From: Oasisia sp. SBJ-2009
Taxonomy: Eukaryota > Annelida > Polychaeta > Sabellida > Siboglinidae
Direction: 5' to 3'
NCBI GenBank assembly: GCA_964017155.1
Contig: OZ024861.1
Location: 18,847,953 to 18,911,952, forward strand
DNA: 64,000 bases
Positions 1 through 12,905 of the stretch are shown piece by piece. Both the position numbers and the translations under genes were made by a program. Each line of letters starts with the position of its first letter. Position 1 is the first letter of the stretch. A model generated the notes under the pieces. It was not told the origin of the DNA. It searched no databases and saw nothing but the letters and a program-made list of their open reading frames with translations.

Positions 1-639
1 CGTGTTGCGGCATTGCAGACAGCTTTATACGCTAGGGGTAATATGCTACTGAGAAAATACATGTGTTCCACAGATGTGAACACCGCTCCTGTCCTATGGT
101 GGAATTACACAGTAGTAAATAGGCCTATTACATGAACTCTATAATTATATACTCCATAATGTTGCACGTACTAGTGTCTTTCAATTGTTAAAACGTCAGC
201 CTAAACACTGTACAGTGCCTCCACAATTTGTATAGGCCGTGTACCAAACTACCAAATAGAAAACATGTAATTAGAAACCTTGTATAATTTTATAAATTCA
301 TGCTTAAACTCAATGCCTCTTGCAATAAGCTGGTAACTGCAATTATCAGCAGCGATTTATAGTGGCACTCGAAAATACGTCGACACAGGACTAAGATTTA
401 TATGAATGTCCACAAAATGTTTGACCGAGTGTACCACTATGCATGCTATACTAAATAATACTAAATCAAAGAAGAAGCTAGTATTGTTTATTAGGCCAAT
501 ATACGCCCCTGTATCTGCCATATCTTGACCAGGTCACGATGCTATAACATTTGATTTCAGATTACTTCCGTAAAACGTTCAATGCCAAATTAATAAAGGC
601 TTGACGCGCCAACTCATAAGCTTTTATTAAGTGTGTTTG
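1..639. other. Unannotated AT-rich sequence
   Basis: No gene, RNA or repeat was recognised. Confidence 0.5.
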
Positions 640-1230
640 TCTGGCGATCGATGTGATCGATGTGAGCCGTATCAGAGCGGAGTATACGCCGCCTGCAGCG
701 ACGGCGTCCCGGGGCGTCTACCGAGACCGAGACGAAGACCGCCGCACGCAGCCGAGATGTATATGTCGCAGCTGCCTGTTGCGCCAGGGACGCAGTGAGA
801 TTTAGCACCGATTGATTAGCCAATGACGTTCGCTCCCAGAATTCTGGGAAACGAGGACGAACGCCCCGCTCGTCGCCGGGAAGTGGCGGCCAGGAAGCAA
901 TATGGTGGTGCGTTGTAGGCACGGATCCTGCCCCGTAAGCGATCGCGCCTCGTACTAGGTCGACGAGACGGCGACACTTCCATGTGTGCTTGTTAACGTT
1001 TCGACGGAACGACTTCAAACGTCCCGGGATCGATTTGATTTACAGAAAGCGTGCACAATGTGACAATGCACAGAGGTTGGTAAATGTTGGCGCGCGTGCT
1101 GCTAGCCTAATGTGAGCGCTAGTGCGAGTTATTTTCATCGGTTCACTGAGCAACAGTGTTGATTCGCACCAGCCGCCCCTCCCCCGCCCAGCGTCTCTGC
1201 TGGCGACGACTTGGCGGTTTACAAGCACCT
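640..1230. promoter_or_regulatory. CpG-rich promoter-like island
   Basis: CpG is dense here and rare in the rest of the window. The island holds an inverted CCAAT context (ATTGATTAGCCAATGACGTT, 811-830) with a fused CRE-like TGACGT (824-829), a perfect 16-bp palindrome TCCCAGAATTCTGGGA (834-849), and a CCCCCGCCC GC box near 1175. It could be the promoter and 5' untranslated exon of the gene starting at 19609, or of a neighbour to the left. The long open frames inside it show no recognisable protein. Confidence 0.4.
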
Positions 1231-2370
1231 CAGACTCGGTAGTAGTAGGCTGTAATAGCTGTGTACCGTCGAAAACGTCGCTTGTTGTATATGACTTGCA
1301 CTTTGTAGCTAATTATATACTATATATCTGTTAGTATTAATTCTTAATTACAGTTACTCATTGCCACATTGGTGAATGAGTTTATACTTTCAGTCATGGT
1401 TCTTGACTCAAGATATAGTTCCATCTATAAAGTGGCATTTAGGTTTAGTATATAAATGGTTTTGGGGTACAATATTCCAGACTTTGTACTACATTTCTGA
1501 TGTGTTCTCTGTGACTGTGTCCATGCACCATAAACATTAAAATGAAATTTTTGTAACTTTGTTTCTTAGATTGCAAGTTGTGCTTATCTTCATTCAGTCT
1601 TAGTGAAGTTTGAATTCTGCATATAACTGTATATAAACATTCTAATATTTATTTTACTAAAAAAATAGTCTTTCTGAGTGTGTTTGCACAGAATGCTACA
1701 CACCTTGAGTGAGTTGATAACATATTTTCAAATGAAACTCATTTAAAATAGCATCCAGTAACACAAGTTACAAAAGTATTCAAAAGGTGACACTAGCTAA
1801 AGAAGCCTACATGCATTGTCAAAGGTAGAAACAGTTTGCAGCCTTTCAAGGAAACAGACTTGTGGCTGCTGTTGATTTAAAGAATTAGAAGTAGACAAAG
1901 TCAGTTTTTAGTTAGAACCTGAAGTATGAGATCCTGGTCACTATTTCGACAGTAGATACCCAAGAGACATGCCCAACATACAAGAACTTTCATCATATAT
2001 TATAATTATTTCTGGGGATCCATGCATTCTCCTTGTACACTGATTTGAAGAGCCCCCAGGCTTGTAAGTAGTGTCTGCCTTTGACTTTGAGATGAAGCAG
2101 TGCAGTCAATGATGTGAGTTGAGCATGTTGTGTAGTGGCCCCTGTCTCCACAGGGTGCTTGGCAGCAGTGATAGGTAACCATGGTGCCAGCAGGCCTCAC
2201 ATCTACTCAAGCCTGTCTAATTGCCTGTATTTCAGAACAAGTTTACTAGTATGTTTATTGGAAGTAATCATGTGTCAGTCCATTTCGCTGGCTCAAAGTG
2301 ATGGAAATGTCAGTTGCAGATAGCACTTGAAGTATCACATTTCCTTGTTCTCATCCTGGCTCCATTGCTC
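1231..2370. other. Unannotated AT-rich sequence
   Basis: No open frame of note and no repeat was recognised; short open frames overlap the edges only by chance. Confidence 0.5.
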
Positions 2371-2638
2371 ACCCTATATCTTCCCATGTCTCCCCCTATT
2401 TCTTCCCATGTCTCACCATATATATTCCTGTGTCTCTTCCTATATCTTCCCGTGTCTCTCCCTATATCTTCCCGTGTCTCTCCCTATATCTTCCCGTGTC
2501 TCTTCCTATATCTTCCCGTGTCTCTCCCTATATCTTCCCATGTCTCTCCCTATATCTTCCCATGTCTCTCCCTATATCTTCCCGTGTCTCTCCCTATATC
2601 TTCCCGTGTCTCTCCCTATATCTTCCCGTGTCTCCCCC
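2371..2638. repeat. Minisatellite, 20-bp unit, about 13 copies
   Basis: The unit is CCCTATATCTTCCCGTGTCT with CCCATG/CCCGTG variants. A CT-rich tail to 2765 leads straight into the next array. Confidence 0.95.
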
Positions 2639-2767
2639 TCTAGCTTTGTCCTACTTACTCTAACTCACTCTTTGTCTCCCTCCCTTTCTGTCTCAGTCTC
2701 CCTCTCTTTCTCTACATCTCCCCGTTTCTCTCTCTCTGCCTCTCCCTCCCTCCCTCCCTGTCTCTGG

Positions 2768-4640
2768 TGAGCCCACAGTCTGGTTGTGTTACTTCAATTA
2801 GCCCGCAGTCTGGTTGTGTTACTTCAATTAGCCCGCAGTCTGGTTGTGTTACTTCAATTAGCCAGCAGTCTGGTTGTGTTACTTCAATTAGCCCGCAGTC
2901 TGGTTGTGTTACTTCAATTAGCCCACAGTCTGGTTGTGTTACTTCAATTAGCCCACAGTCTGGTTGTGTTACTTCAATTAGCCCACAGTCTGGTTGTGTT
3001 ACTTCAATTAGCCCGCAGTCTGGTTGTGTTACTTCAATTAGCCCACAGTCTGGTTGTGTTACTTCAATTAGCCCACAGTCTGGTTGTGTTACTTCAATTA
3101 GCCCGCAGTCTGGTTGTGTTACTTCAATTAGCCCACAGTCTGGTTGTGTTACTTCAATTAGCCCACAGTCTGGTTGTGTTACTTCAATTAGCCCACAGTC
3201 TGGTTGTGTTACTTCAATTAGCCCACAGTCTGGTTGTGTTACTTCAATTAGCCCACAGTCTGGTTGTGTTACTTCAATTAGCCCGCAGTCTGGTTGTGTT
3301 ACTTCAATTAGCCCGCAGTCTGGTTGTGTTACTTCAATTAGCCCACAGTCTGGTTGTGTTACTTCAATTAGCCCACAGTCTGGTTGTGTTACTTCAATTA
3401 GCCCACAGTCTGGTTGTGTTACTTCAATTAGCCCACAGTCTGGTTGTGTTACTTCAATTAGCCCACAGTCTGGTTGTGTTACTTCAATTAGCCCGCAGTC
3501 TGGTTGTGTTACTTCAATTAGCCCACAGTCTGGTTGTGTTACTTCAATTAGCCCACAGTCTGGTTGTGTTACTTCAATTAGCCCGCAGTCTGGTTGTGTT
3601 ACTTCAATTAGCCCACAGTCTGGTTGTGTTACTTCAATTAGCCCACAGTCTGGTTGTGTTACTTCAATTAGCCCACAGTCTGGTTGTGTTACTTCAATTA
3701 GCCCACAGTCTGGTTGTGTTACTTCAATTAGCCCGCAGTCTGGTTGTGTTACTTCAATTAGCCCGCAGTCTGGTTGTGTTACTTCAATTAGCCCGCAGAC
3801 TGGTTGTGTTACTTCAATTAGCCCGCAGTCTGGTTGTGTTACTTCAATTAGCCCGCAGTCTGGTTGTGTTACTTCAATTAGCCCACAGTCTGGTTGTGTT
3901 ACTTCAATTAGCCCACAGTCTGGTTGTGTTACTTCAATTAGCCCACAGTCTGGTTGTGTTACTTCAATTAGCCCGCAGTCTGGTTGTGTTACTTCAATTA
4001 GCCCACAGTCTGGTTGTGTTACTTCAATTAGCCCGCAGTCTGGTTGTGTTACTTCAATTAGCCCGCAGTCTGGTTGTGTTACTTCAATTAGCCCACAGTC
4101 TGGTTGTGTTACTTCAATTAGCCCACAGTCTGGTTGTGTTACTTCAATTAGCCCACAGTCTGGTTGTGTTACTTCAATTAGCCCGCAGTCTGGTTGTGTT
4201 ACTTCAATTAGCCCGCAGTCTGGTTGTGTTACTTCAATTAGCCCACAGTCTGGTTGTGTTACTTCAATTAGCCCACAGTCTGGTTGTGTTACTTCAATTA
4301 GCCCACAGTCTGGTTGTGTTACTTCAATTAGCCCGCAGTCTGGTTGTGTTACTTCAATTAGCCCACAGTCTGGTTGTGTTACTTCAATTAGCCCACAGCC
4401 TGATTGTGTTACTTCAATTAGCCCACAGTCTGGTTGTGTTACTTCAATTAGCCCGCAGTCTGGTTGTGTTACTTCAATTAGCCCGCAGTCTGGTTGTGTT
4501 ACTTCAATTAGCCCACAGTCTGGTTGTGTTACTTTAGCCCACAGTCTGGTTGCAAGTGTTACTTCATTTAGCCCACAGTCTGGTTACAATGTTACTTCAA
4601 TTAGCCCACAGTCTGGTTACAAGTGTTACTTCAGTTAGGC
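2768..4640. repeat. Minisatellite, 30-bp unit, subfamily A, about 60 copies
   Basis: Units run almost without error from the core CAGTCTGGTTGTGTTACTTC. The main variation is a single A/G site just before CAGTCTGG. Because 30 is divisible by three, all frames without a stop stay open for more than 1.7 kb; this is an artefact, not a protein. The last few units (from 4531) degrade. Confidence 0.97.
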
Positions 4641-5960
4641 CGCAGTCTGGTTGTGTTACTTTAATTAGGCCGCAGTCTGGTTGTGTTACTTCAATTAGCC
4701 CACAGCTTGTGTTACTTCAGTTAGCACACAGTCTAGTTGTGTTACTGCAGTTAGCCCACAGTCTAGTTGTGTTACTTAAGTTAGCCCACAGTCTAGTTGT
4801 GTTACTGCAGTTAACCCACAGTCTAGTTGTGTTACTTCAGTTAGGCCACAGTCTAGTTGTGTTACTTCAGTTAGCCCACAGCCTAGTTGTGTTACTTCAG
4901 TTAGCCCACAGCCTAGTTGTGTTACTTCAGTTAGCCCACAGCCTAGTTGTGTTACTTCAGTTAGCCCACAGCCTAGTTGTGTTACTTCAGTTAGCCCACA
5001 GTCTAGTTGTGTTACTTCAGTTAGCCCACAGCCTAGTTGTGTTACTTCAGTTAGCCCACAGCCTAGTTGTGTTACTTCAGTTAGCCCACAGCCTAGTTGT
5101 GTTACTTCAGTTAGCCCACAGTCTAGTTGTGTTACTTCAGTTAGCCCACAGCCTAGTTGTGTTACTTCAGTTAGCCCACAGCCTAGTTGTGTTACTTCAG
5201 TTAGCCCACAGCCTAGTTGTGTTACTTCAGTTAGCCCACAGTCTAGTTGTGTTACTTCAGTTAGCCCACAGTCTAGTTGTGTTACTTCAGTTAGCCCACA
5301 GCCTAGTTGTGTTACTTCAGTTAGCCCACAGTCTAGTTGTGTTACTTCAGTTAGCCCACAGCCTAGTTGTGTTACTTCAGTTAGCCCACAGCCTAGTTGT
5401 GTTACTTCAGTTAGCCCACAGCCTAGTTGTGTTACTTCAGTTAGCCCACAGCCTAGTTGTGTTACTTCAGTTAGCCCACAGTCTAGTTGTGTTACTTCAG
5501 TTAGCCCACAGCCTAGTTGTGTTACTTCAGTTAGCCCACAGTCTAGTTGTGTTACTTCAGTTAGCCCACAGCCTAGTTGTGTTACTTCAGTTAGCCCACA
5601 GTCTAGTTGTGTTACTTCAGTTAGCCCACAGCCTAGTTGTGTTACTTCAGTTAGCCCACAGCCTAGTTGTGTTACTTCAGTTAGCCCACAGCCTTAAAGT
5701 TGTGTTACTTCAGTTAGCCCACAGTCTATTTGTGTTACTTCAGTTAGCCCACAGTCTAGTTGTGTTACTTCAGTTAGCCCACAGCCTAGTTGTGTTACTT
5801 CAGTTAGCCCACAGTCTAGTTGTGTTACTTCAGTTAGCCCACAGCCTAGTTGTGTTACTTCAGTTAGCCCACAGTCTAGTTGTGTTACTTCAGTTAGCCC
5901 ACAGTCTAGTTGTGTTACTTCAGTTAGCCCACAGTCTAGTTGTGTTTCGACAGGGAGCCG
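4641..5960. repeat. Minisatellite, 30-bp unit, subfamily B, about 43 copies
   Basis: Same ancestor as the preceding array, but fixed for TAGTTGTG instead of TGGTTGTG and for TTCAGTTAG instead of TTCAATTAG. The remaining C/T variation is at CAGCC/CAGTC. One unit near 5695 carries a 3-base insertion. Confidence 0.97.
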
Positions 5961-8900
5961 ACAGTCTAGTTGTTGTTCAGGGATGTTAGTCTGGTGAGTT
6001 TGTTTGTGTAGGAGTAAGCACTAACACTAACATTATCAGTGGGAGGGCCTGTCCAACTGTCATAGCATTCACCTTCAACATATGTTCCGTGCGTGTATAT
6101 AGATTACACAGCAAAATGTGTTGATGGGTTCATATCTCACTCAGCGTACTGCATTTTCGTGGCAGCAGGAAATCTTCATTATATGATGCAGTAATAATTC
6201 CAGAGAGTGATACAACTGTGTACATTTACCTGTAACAGTACTATACACTGTATATAAGACAAGGATTATTTGCAGCGCATTATAAACATTAGTAGTAGAA
6301 TAACATGTCTCAAAGAATCCACTCTCAATGCTTTGTATGAAAAGCAGGTACTGTGTAAAGCCAATAAAATAATTAATGCAATTTAATGACAATACACATA
6401 TTTTACATAAGGAGTACGTCCTTCTGCCCTCGTCCAGAAGGTTCAGAACTATCATATTCAAAACAAATAGTAAGCGTGTTTCATTTATTCCAATCTCTGT
6501 CCGACTTCTCAACGATAAGCACCTGTGACGTTTCCGTGAACACGTCAGTCATATGTGTAAATATTGTATTTGGTTTCATTTATTTGTGAAAGGACTACCA
6601 CAATTATAACTATAATTTACATTTATATTATAGATTGGTCTTGTATTTTAGTATGATTAATGTTTAATAATCCATTTATCTGTATTTTTATACTTTTCTA
6701 CTCCTGTTTTAAATTTGTTGATGAACACTGCAAAAGAATTTCCCTGTCCAGGATAATAAAGTGTTATTGTATTATATTGTATATATATATATATACCTGT
6801 ACATGTTTATATATATATATATATATATATATTATATGGGCATGAACATAGTACACAGTACTGGCATACAAATTGGACATCAGACTTGAAAATTCAAAAG
6901 CACATATTTGATTCACAATGTTTACATTATGAACTAGGAGTATGTGTGCATAATTGTAATCAAAGCTAATCATGCCTAAAAATTGGCAATAATTATTAAG
7001 TTAATCCAAAGATTGTATGTAACATGGACACACATTAAGGTCAATATGACCATGACATCCCGATTAAACTTAACTTTCAAGAGCAAGATTCATCCATCAG
7101 ATAAGCAGGAAATGTGTTCTGTCCCATACAAGTTTGGGATTCTAAAATGATACTAAATTTACCATGCTGGTTGATGGTAATAACTAAATTGGATCTCAGC
7201 ATTGGGGACTGTGTATCCCTCGTCAATCGGAGAATCACATTAATATTGGTCCCGTTTCAATTTGGGACATAAAAAACTACTGAGGATGACAAGCACCCTG
7301 GCTGGGACCACCCTCAGTGCCAAACCCATCATAGAAACGTCAGCTTGGTATAAATGTTCTGAAAAAGACTGGCCAGTTCAATGAGACCTTGTACGTTGTC
7401 AGTACTAGGCAGTCACTAGAACCCTGCCAAGTGGTGGAAATAACTAGAACATGTACACAAATTTCAGTTTCGTATGTGATCCCTACCAGAGGTTGTTGGG
7501 AACCAGCTAGAAGCTAATGACACCCAAGAGCTTTATAGCTAAAGAAAACAGCTGGCAAGGTAAGATCCTGCTGCACTGAATAAACTTCATGTATTAAAGG
7601 CTCCAATTTTGATTTTTTAAACCCACCAGACATACAGTCTTCTGTGCTGGTAAATTGTAAGTTGGCAACAGTTGGGAACACAGAAAGAACATCACCAAGT
7701 GATACACAATATCATCCCTGCAACTGGGACACAGCGAGGTGGAGCTACCGAAACATACACTTCACTTTAGTAAAGGAAGAAGGAACTCAACACTGATCTC
7801 TGTCATTTACATTGTCAGTTTGATTTGTGGATTTACAAATCAAAATGATAAAGCAAGCCCAGATCCCTAAGACACAGGTCGGCTGTGGGATTGTAATGAT
7901 CAGGCCTGGAATAATAATAGTATGTAATACATGTACACCTGTAGTTAGTTAATTTTAAATAATGAATGGTTGTAGGATTTTAAATATTTATGTTTGAACA
8001 GGTAACATGTAATGGCCTAACACTAACAGAAATAGAATATAAATGAAAGTAGGACAATGACCAGGAAATGTGTTCTCTCAGCTAGGGAATAATGTTACAT
8101 GTCTGTAGGTAACTAAGAGTAGGTGTAGTTAGTTAAAGAGCAGAGGTCGGGTGGTCGTGTTATATGCATCCCCAGTGTCAGACATCGCTGGGTAATATAC
8201 CTATGTTGTTAGCAAAAGCATCAGGATGCTGTTCAAAAAGTAATTTTTTATTATTCCTGTAAAAACAGGAAAAGCATTATATTGAAAATGTCACAGTTAC
8301 GTAGAATCCATGCAGCTCACCATTGGTGGCGGACAACACTGCCATTTTGTAATAGTTCTACAGGGCACTGCCACTAAGGCAGGAACTGTTGCCCCCATCT
8401 AAGTGCATGGATCAACCAACTCATGTCCTAACATATGTCTGCAGGGGCCCTGGAGGGGTCAGCTATGTCATGCCATGACATGACATATTTTTGCAACCAA
8501 ATTGTCACAAACAAAAACCCACACAAATTCAGTCACGTCTTTACATATATGCCAGGCTTAATTGAAAATGGAGAATTATCTTGCCATCTAAACCGTTGCC
8601 ATTGCCAGGTCAGTTTATGAAAGGCCAACATAGTAAAGATCCAGCATGCCTGATTAAACTGATACACACCTAATTAAGTTAAGTTCCCCCCAGACAGCTC
8701 TGATTATCATTTGCTGTAGCTAGTAGTCACTGATTGGTGCATTGTGCCTGTGACCGGTTAATTAGATTAAGTAGACAGAAGGCCATTTTACTTAAGAATA
8801 TTGGTACAAATGATGTCAGAGAAGCGCCCATGTGATAATAGAATTAGTCGTCATTATGTAATAGTGCTGTGGTCTGCCTGATTTCATCAGTGGCTTGTCG

Positions 8901-9612
8901 TTTTAATGATGAGTACCAGTAGTAAGAACCAGGTCCAACATAGTCTCTCTCGATCTCCATCAACATAGTCTTCGTAAGTTCTTGTATTGGTTTCTTGTTT
9001 AATGTGCCACTGTTACCAAATGAACAGTGTCAAGGAGGGTAGGTCTACACAATCCATGTACCCACAGTGCCCAAAACCCCAATGGACAAAAAAGGAACAA
9101 CTTATTGCAAATTTATGCAGACAAACCCCAACGGCTGAGTTTAGATGTAGGATATAGGAGTGACTAGAATGTCTCTGTATACATAGTATTACATACACAT
9201 TGTTACAAATGTTGGACATTTCATAGAAACTTGTGTTTATTCAACAATACATCTTTAAACTTGATAAATATCGAAGTGTTGTGTGCTTGAACAACACAGC
9301 TCAGATGTACACACATCAAATGTCTTTAAACTTGTACATTCACAAACACCGTCTACAAATTATGGGACAGTGTCGTGTGCTTGAACAACACAGATTGGAT
9401 ATACACATATTACATATCTTTAAATCTGATGCAGACATCCACACCTTCAAGAAGTTCTTAAAGGGTCTTGTATTCTAAACACTGGTCATTGCATTTAGTT
9501 CTTTGGGCATTGAAATAGTTGTTGTGTATGTAAGTATTTATTTATGTATGTCTACATCGACAGTCCTGTCACTCCCATACTGAGGATTGGGGTTGTCCAT
9601 ATTTGTAATATA
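5961..9612. other. Unannotated AT-rich DNA
   Basis: No coding sequence was recognised. It holds a (TA)n tract at 6780-6835 and an imperfect two-copy repeat at about 9240-9435 around TGTGCTTGAACAACACAG. A homeodomain-like TAATTA-rich patch near 8660-8770 could be regulatory but is unsupported. Confidence 0.5.
6780..6835. repeat. (TA)n microsatellite, interrupted
   Basis: Two AT-dinucleotide runs separated by CCTGTACATGTTT. Confidence 0.9.
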
Positions 9613-9722
9613 AGCGGTTGGAGTTTTGTCCATTGGGGTTTTGTCTGGTGGGGTTTAATCCATTGGGGTTTTGTCTGGTGGGGTTTAATCCATTGGGGTT
9701 TTGTCTGCTGGGGTTTTGTCCT
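9613..9722. repeat. Minisatellite, 30-bp unit, about 3 copies
   Basis: Repeated blocks alternate GGTTTTGTCTGGTGGGG and TTTAATCCATTGG. Confidence 0.85.
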
Positions 9723-9819
9723 CGCACATACATGTTTATGTAGGAGTAACACCGACGCAGGAGGAACAACATGAGCAAGAACAAGAGCAGGAAACGTTGA
9801 CGTCTGCTCCTCAACTTGA

Positions 9820-10795
9820 TGCAGTCTATCAGTCTAACAAGTACAAACAAGCATACACACAGTGATGAAGGGGTGTGTCAGTCTATCAGTCTAACAAGTA
9901 CAAACAAGCATACACACAGTGATGAAGGGGTGTGTCAGTCTATCAGTCTAACAAGTACAAACAAGCGTACACACAGTGATGAAGGGGTGTGTCAGTCTAT
10001 CAGTCTAACAAGTACAAACAAGCGTACACACAGTGATGAAGGGGTGTGTCAGTCTATCAGTCTAACAAGTACAAACAACCATACACACAGTGATGAAGGG
10101 GTGTGTCAGTCTATCAGTCTAACAAGTACAAACAACCATACACACAGTGATGAAGGGGTGTGGCAGTCTATCAGTCTAACAAGTACAAACAACCATACAC
10201 ACAGTGATGAAGGGGTGTGTCAGTCTATCTGTCTAACAAGTACAAACAACCATACACACAGTGATGAAGGGGTGTGTCAGTCTATCAGTCTAACAAGTAC
10301 AAACAAGCATACACACAGTGATGAAGGGGTGTGTCAGTCTATCAGTCTAACAAGTACAAACAAGCGTACACACAGTGATGAAGGGGTGTGTCAGTCTATC
10401 AGTCTAACAAGTACAAACAACCATACACACAGTGATGAAGGGGTGTGTCAGTCTATCAGTCTAACAAGTACAAACAACCATACACACAGTGATGAAGGGG
10501 TGTGTCAGTCTATCAGTCTAACAAGTACAAACAACCGTACACACAGTGATGAAGGGGTGTGTCAGTCTATCAGTCTAACAAGTACAAACAAGCGTACACA
10601 CAGTGATGAAGGGGTGTGTCAGTCTATCTGTCTAACAAGTACAAACAACCGTACACACAGTGATGAAGGGGTGTGTCAGTCTATCTGTCTAACAAGTACA
10701 AACAACCGTACACACAGTGATGAAGGGGTGTGTCAGTCTATCAGTCTAACAAGTACAAACAACCATACACACAGTGATGAAGGGGTGTGTCAGAA
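9820..10795. repeat. Minisatellite, 57-bp unit, 17 copies
   Basis: Units begin CAGTCTATCAGTCTAACAAG and end GATGAAGGGGTGTGT, with CAAGC/CAACC, CAT/CGT and ATCAG/ATCTG variants. It is open in one frame because 57 is divisible by three. Confidence 0.97.
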
Positions 10796-11904
10796 AAACT
10801 GAGATCACTTTTGTCTTTGAATCTTGATTTTGCACTTTCATCAACTATGTCCACTGTTTGTTGTAATACTTCATGTGGTATATATATTTGCACATATGAG
10901 TACATCATCAGCAAAGTGAAAATTACAGATATCCTTTTGTTGTTTTCTTTGTTTTAGTGGAGTGCCAATGAGCTGTTAGCATAGATGTAGATGTCTAAGG
11001 AATTGGATCTATATAAAATTTACACATGCATGCACACACGCACACACGCACGCACACAGAAATATAATAGACGAGAATAAATATTTAATATTATGTGGTC
11101 AATATTGTGGAATACATAAAATGCACATAATCCAGAAGGGGCTGTTTATATTCCTTAATTTATGGTAGAAAAACTCACTACATAATTTCAGTTTTGAGAC
11201 CGAATGGTACCCCTGTGTAGTGTGTACGTCCTACTGCAGTGTGTGGTTCAGTAAGGACCCAGCCAGACACAGCCAAAGTTTCTTTCCCTAATGTTACCTC
11301 ACTGGCCACACTACTGACATCAGAAATGCAATATTGGCTGAAAACAGACATTTATGAAATGATGGAGCCAATATCTGCCCAGTAGCCACAGTAACATCAT
11401 CAACATGTGCCATGCCGGTATTTTTGGAATTTTCCAATATTCTGACTCCGAGGAATTATTGCACGAAAATGAGATCTTTTTGGCAATTTTGCATGTGAAT
11501 GTGGACAGGCGTGTGACTACTGCAGTGTGACATCAGGCCACTGATGGGGGCGATACCACTGCCAGTTGACAATGGTCAATCTCTCGCATGCTCGGCACAT
11601 CGTGACGAATCATACACTTGGGGCAAGTGCCTCCATCCACCCAATGTGTCATTCTCATTGGATTTGGCGCTATCACACTGAATAGACAGGCCAGATGGCA
11701 GCTTCACTGACGCATAGGCCAGGGCATTGGATCAGTCTTATTGTAACTCTACCTCAGTCTTCCTTTTGTAAATGTCGATAAATAATATCACCCAAATTGT
11801 TGTTTAATGAGTTAGATCTGTATTGCAAGTAATTTTTCAGATGCAAAATTTGTTATGTTATGTGATTTTATATTTACTGTTTTGATCAGTCTGTTTTATA
11901 GCAG
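10796..11904. other. Unannotated single-copy DNA
   Basis: No gene was recognised. A short CA/CG-rich microsatellite lies at about 11024-11058. The more GC-balanced stretch 11200-11760 has no clear open frame and could be regulatory. Confidence 0.45.
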
Positions 11905-12242
11905 AGTGAGCGTACAATTGCTCAGGGGTAGAGCTTCGGACTCTCGACTAGAGAACCCAGGTCCGAACCCTGTGCTGCGGTGTTAAAACCTTGGGCAAAT
12001 TTTTTCACTCTACATTGCTCCAGTTCACTCAGCTGTATAAATGAGTACCTGGCTATAGACAGTGATGGATATGTGTACGAACAGCCTTCACGCATTAATT
12101 GTAGAATATGGCTGGATGCTTCCCAGAGAAGCCGATATGGTGTCTGAGTGAACAGGTCTGTCAGGGAAGTAAAGTGTAAAGCGCTTTGAATGGTCCTGAG
12201 GACTGGATACTGCGCTATATCAAAACTTGCCTTTACCTTTTA
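11905..12242 (+). mobile_element. tRNA-derived SINE (near complete)
   Basis: A pol III A box (GCTCAGGGGTAGAGC, near 11929) and a B box (GGTCCGAACCC, 11960-11970) form a tRNA-like head. The body contains CTCAGCTGTATAAATGAGTA and a tail AAAGCGCTTTGAA followed by ACTGCGCTATATCAAA, a tail seen in many invertebrate SINEs. At least three other pieces of the family are in this window. Confidence 0.8.
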
Positions 12243-12329
12243 TATACTAATAACAAACAAAAAATGGAGTAAATAAGTATCATCATTAGAATAGCAGCTA
12301 CCATAGTATCTAGTTTCTGTTGACATTAC

Positions 12330-12905
12330 CTCAGGTACCATGCTCTGTCTGTCATATTCAGTCTGTTAACAGGACTCAAGTATCATGCTCTGTCTAGTGA
12401 TATGACCTGATAACTATCATGTTCAGTCTGTTGACATGACCTCAGGTACCATGCTCTGTCTAGTGATATGACCTGATAACTATCATGTTCAGTCTGTTGA
12501 CAGGACCTCAGGTACCATGCTCTGTCTAGTGATATGACCTGATAACTATCATGTTCAGTCTGTTGACAGGACCTCAGGTACCATGCTCTGTCTAGTGATA
12601 TGACCTGATAACTATCATGTTCAGTCTGTTGACAGGACCTCAGGTACCATGCTCTGTCTAGTGATATGACCTGATAACTATCATGTTCAGTCTGTTGACA
12701 GGACCTCAGGTACCATGCTCTGTCTAGTGATATGACCTGATAACTATCATGTTCAGTCTGTTGACAGGACCTCAGGTACCATGCTCTGTCTAGTGATATG
12801 ACCTGATAACTATCATGTTCAGTCTGTTGACAGGACCTCAGGTACCATGCTCTGTCTAGTGATATGACCTGATAACTATCATGTTCAGTCTGTTGACATG
12901 ACCTC
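12330..12905. repeat. Minisatellite, 66-bp unit, about 8.5 copies
   Basis: Units start CTGATAACTATCATGTTCAG at 66-base spacing (12407, 12473 and so on). The first units are degenerate; the middle ones are almost identical. Confidence 0.95.

Noticed and set aside
614..1018. 134-codon minus-strand open frame
   Set aside because: Lies in a CpG island where stops are rare; arginine-rich composition with no domain.
2767..5989. Open frames of 623, 583 and 479 codons with repeated decapeptides
   Set aside because: They follow only from a stop-free 30-bp unit; two frames are open at once over the same DNA, with no splice or domain support.
2768..10795. CRISPR-like arrays (regular 30-bp and 57-bp repeats)
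   Set aside because: Units are contiguous with no unique spacers, and the genome is eukaryotic.
9816..10802. 328-codon open frame
   Set aside because: It is the translation of the 57-bp minisatellite; no conserved domain.
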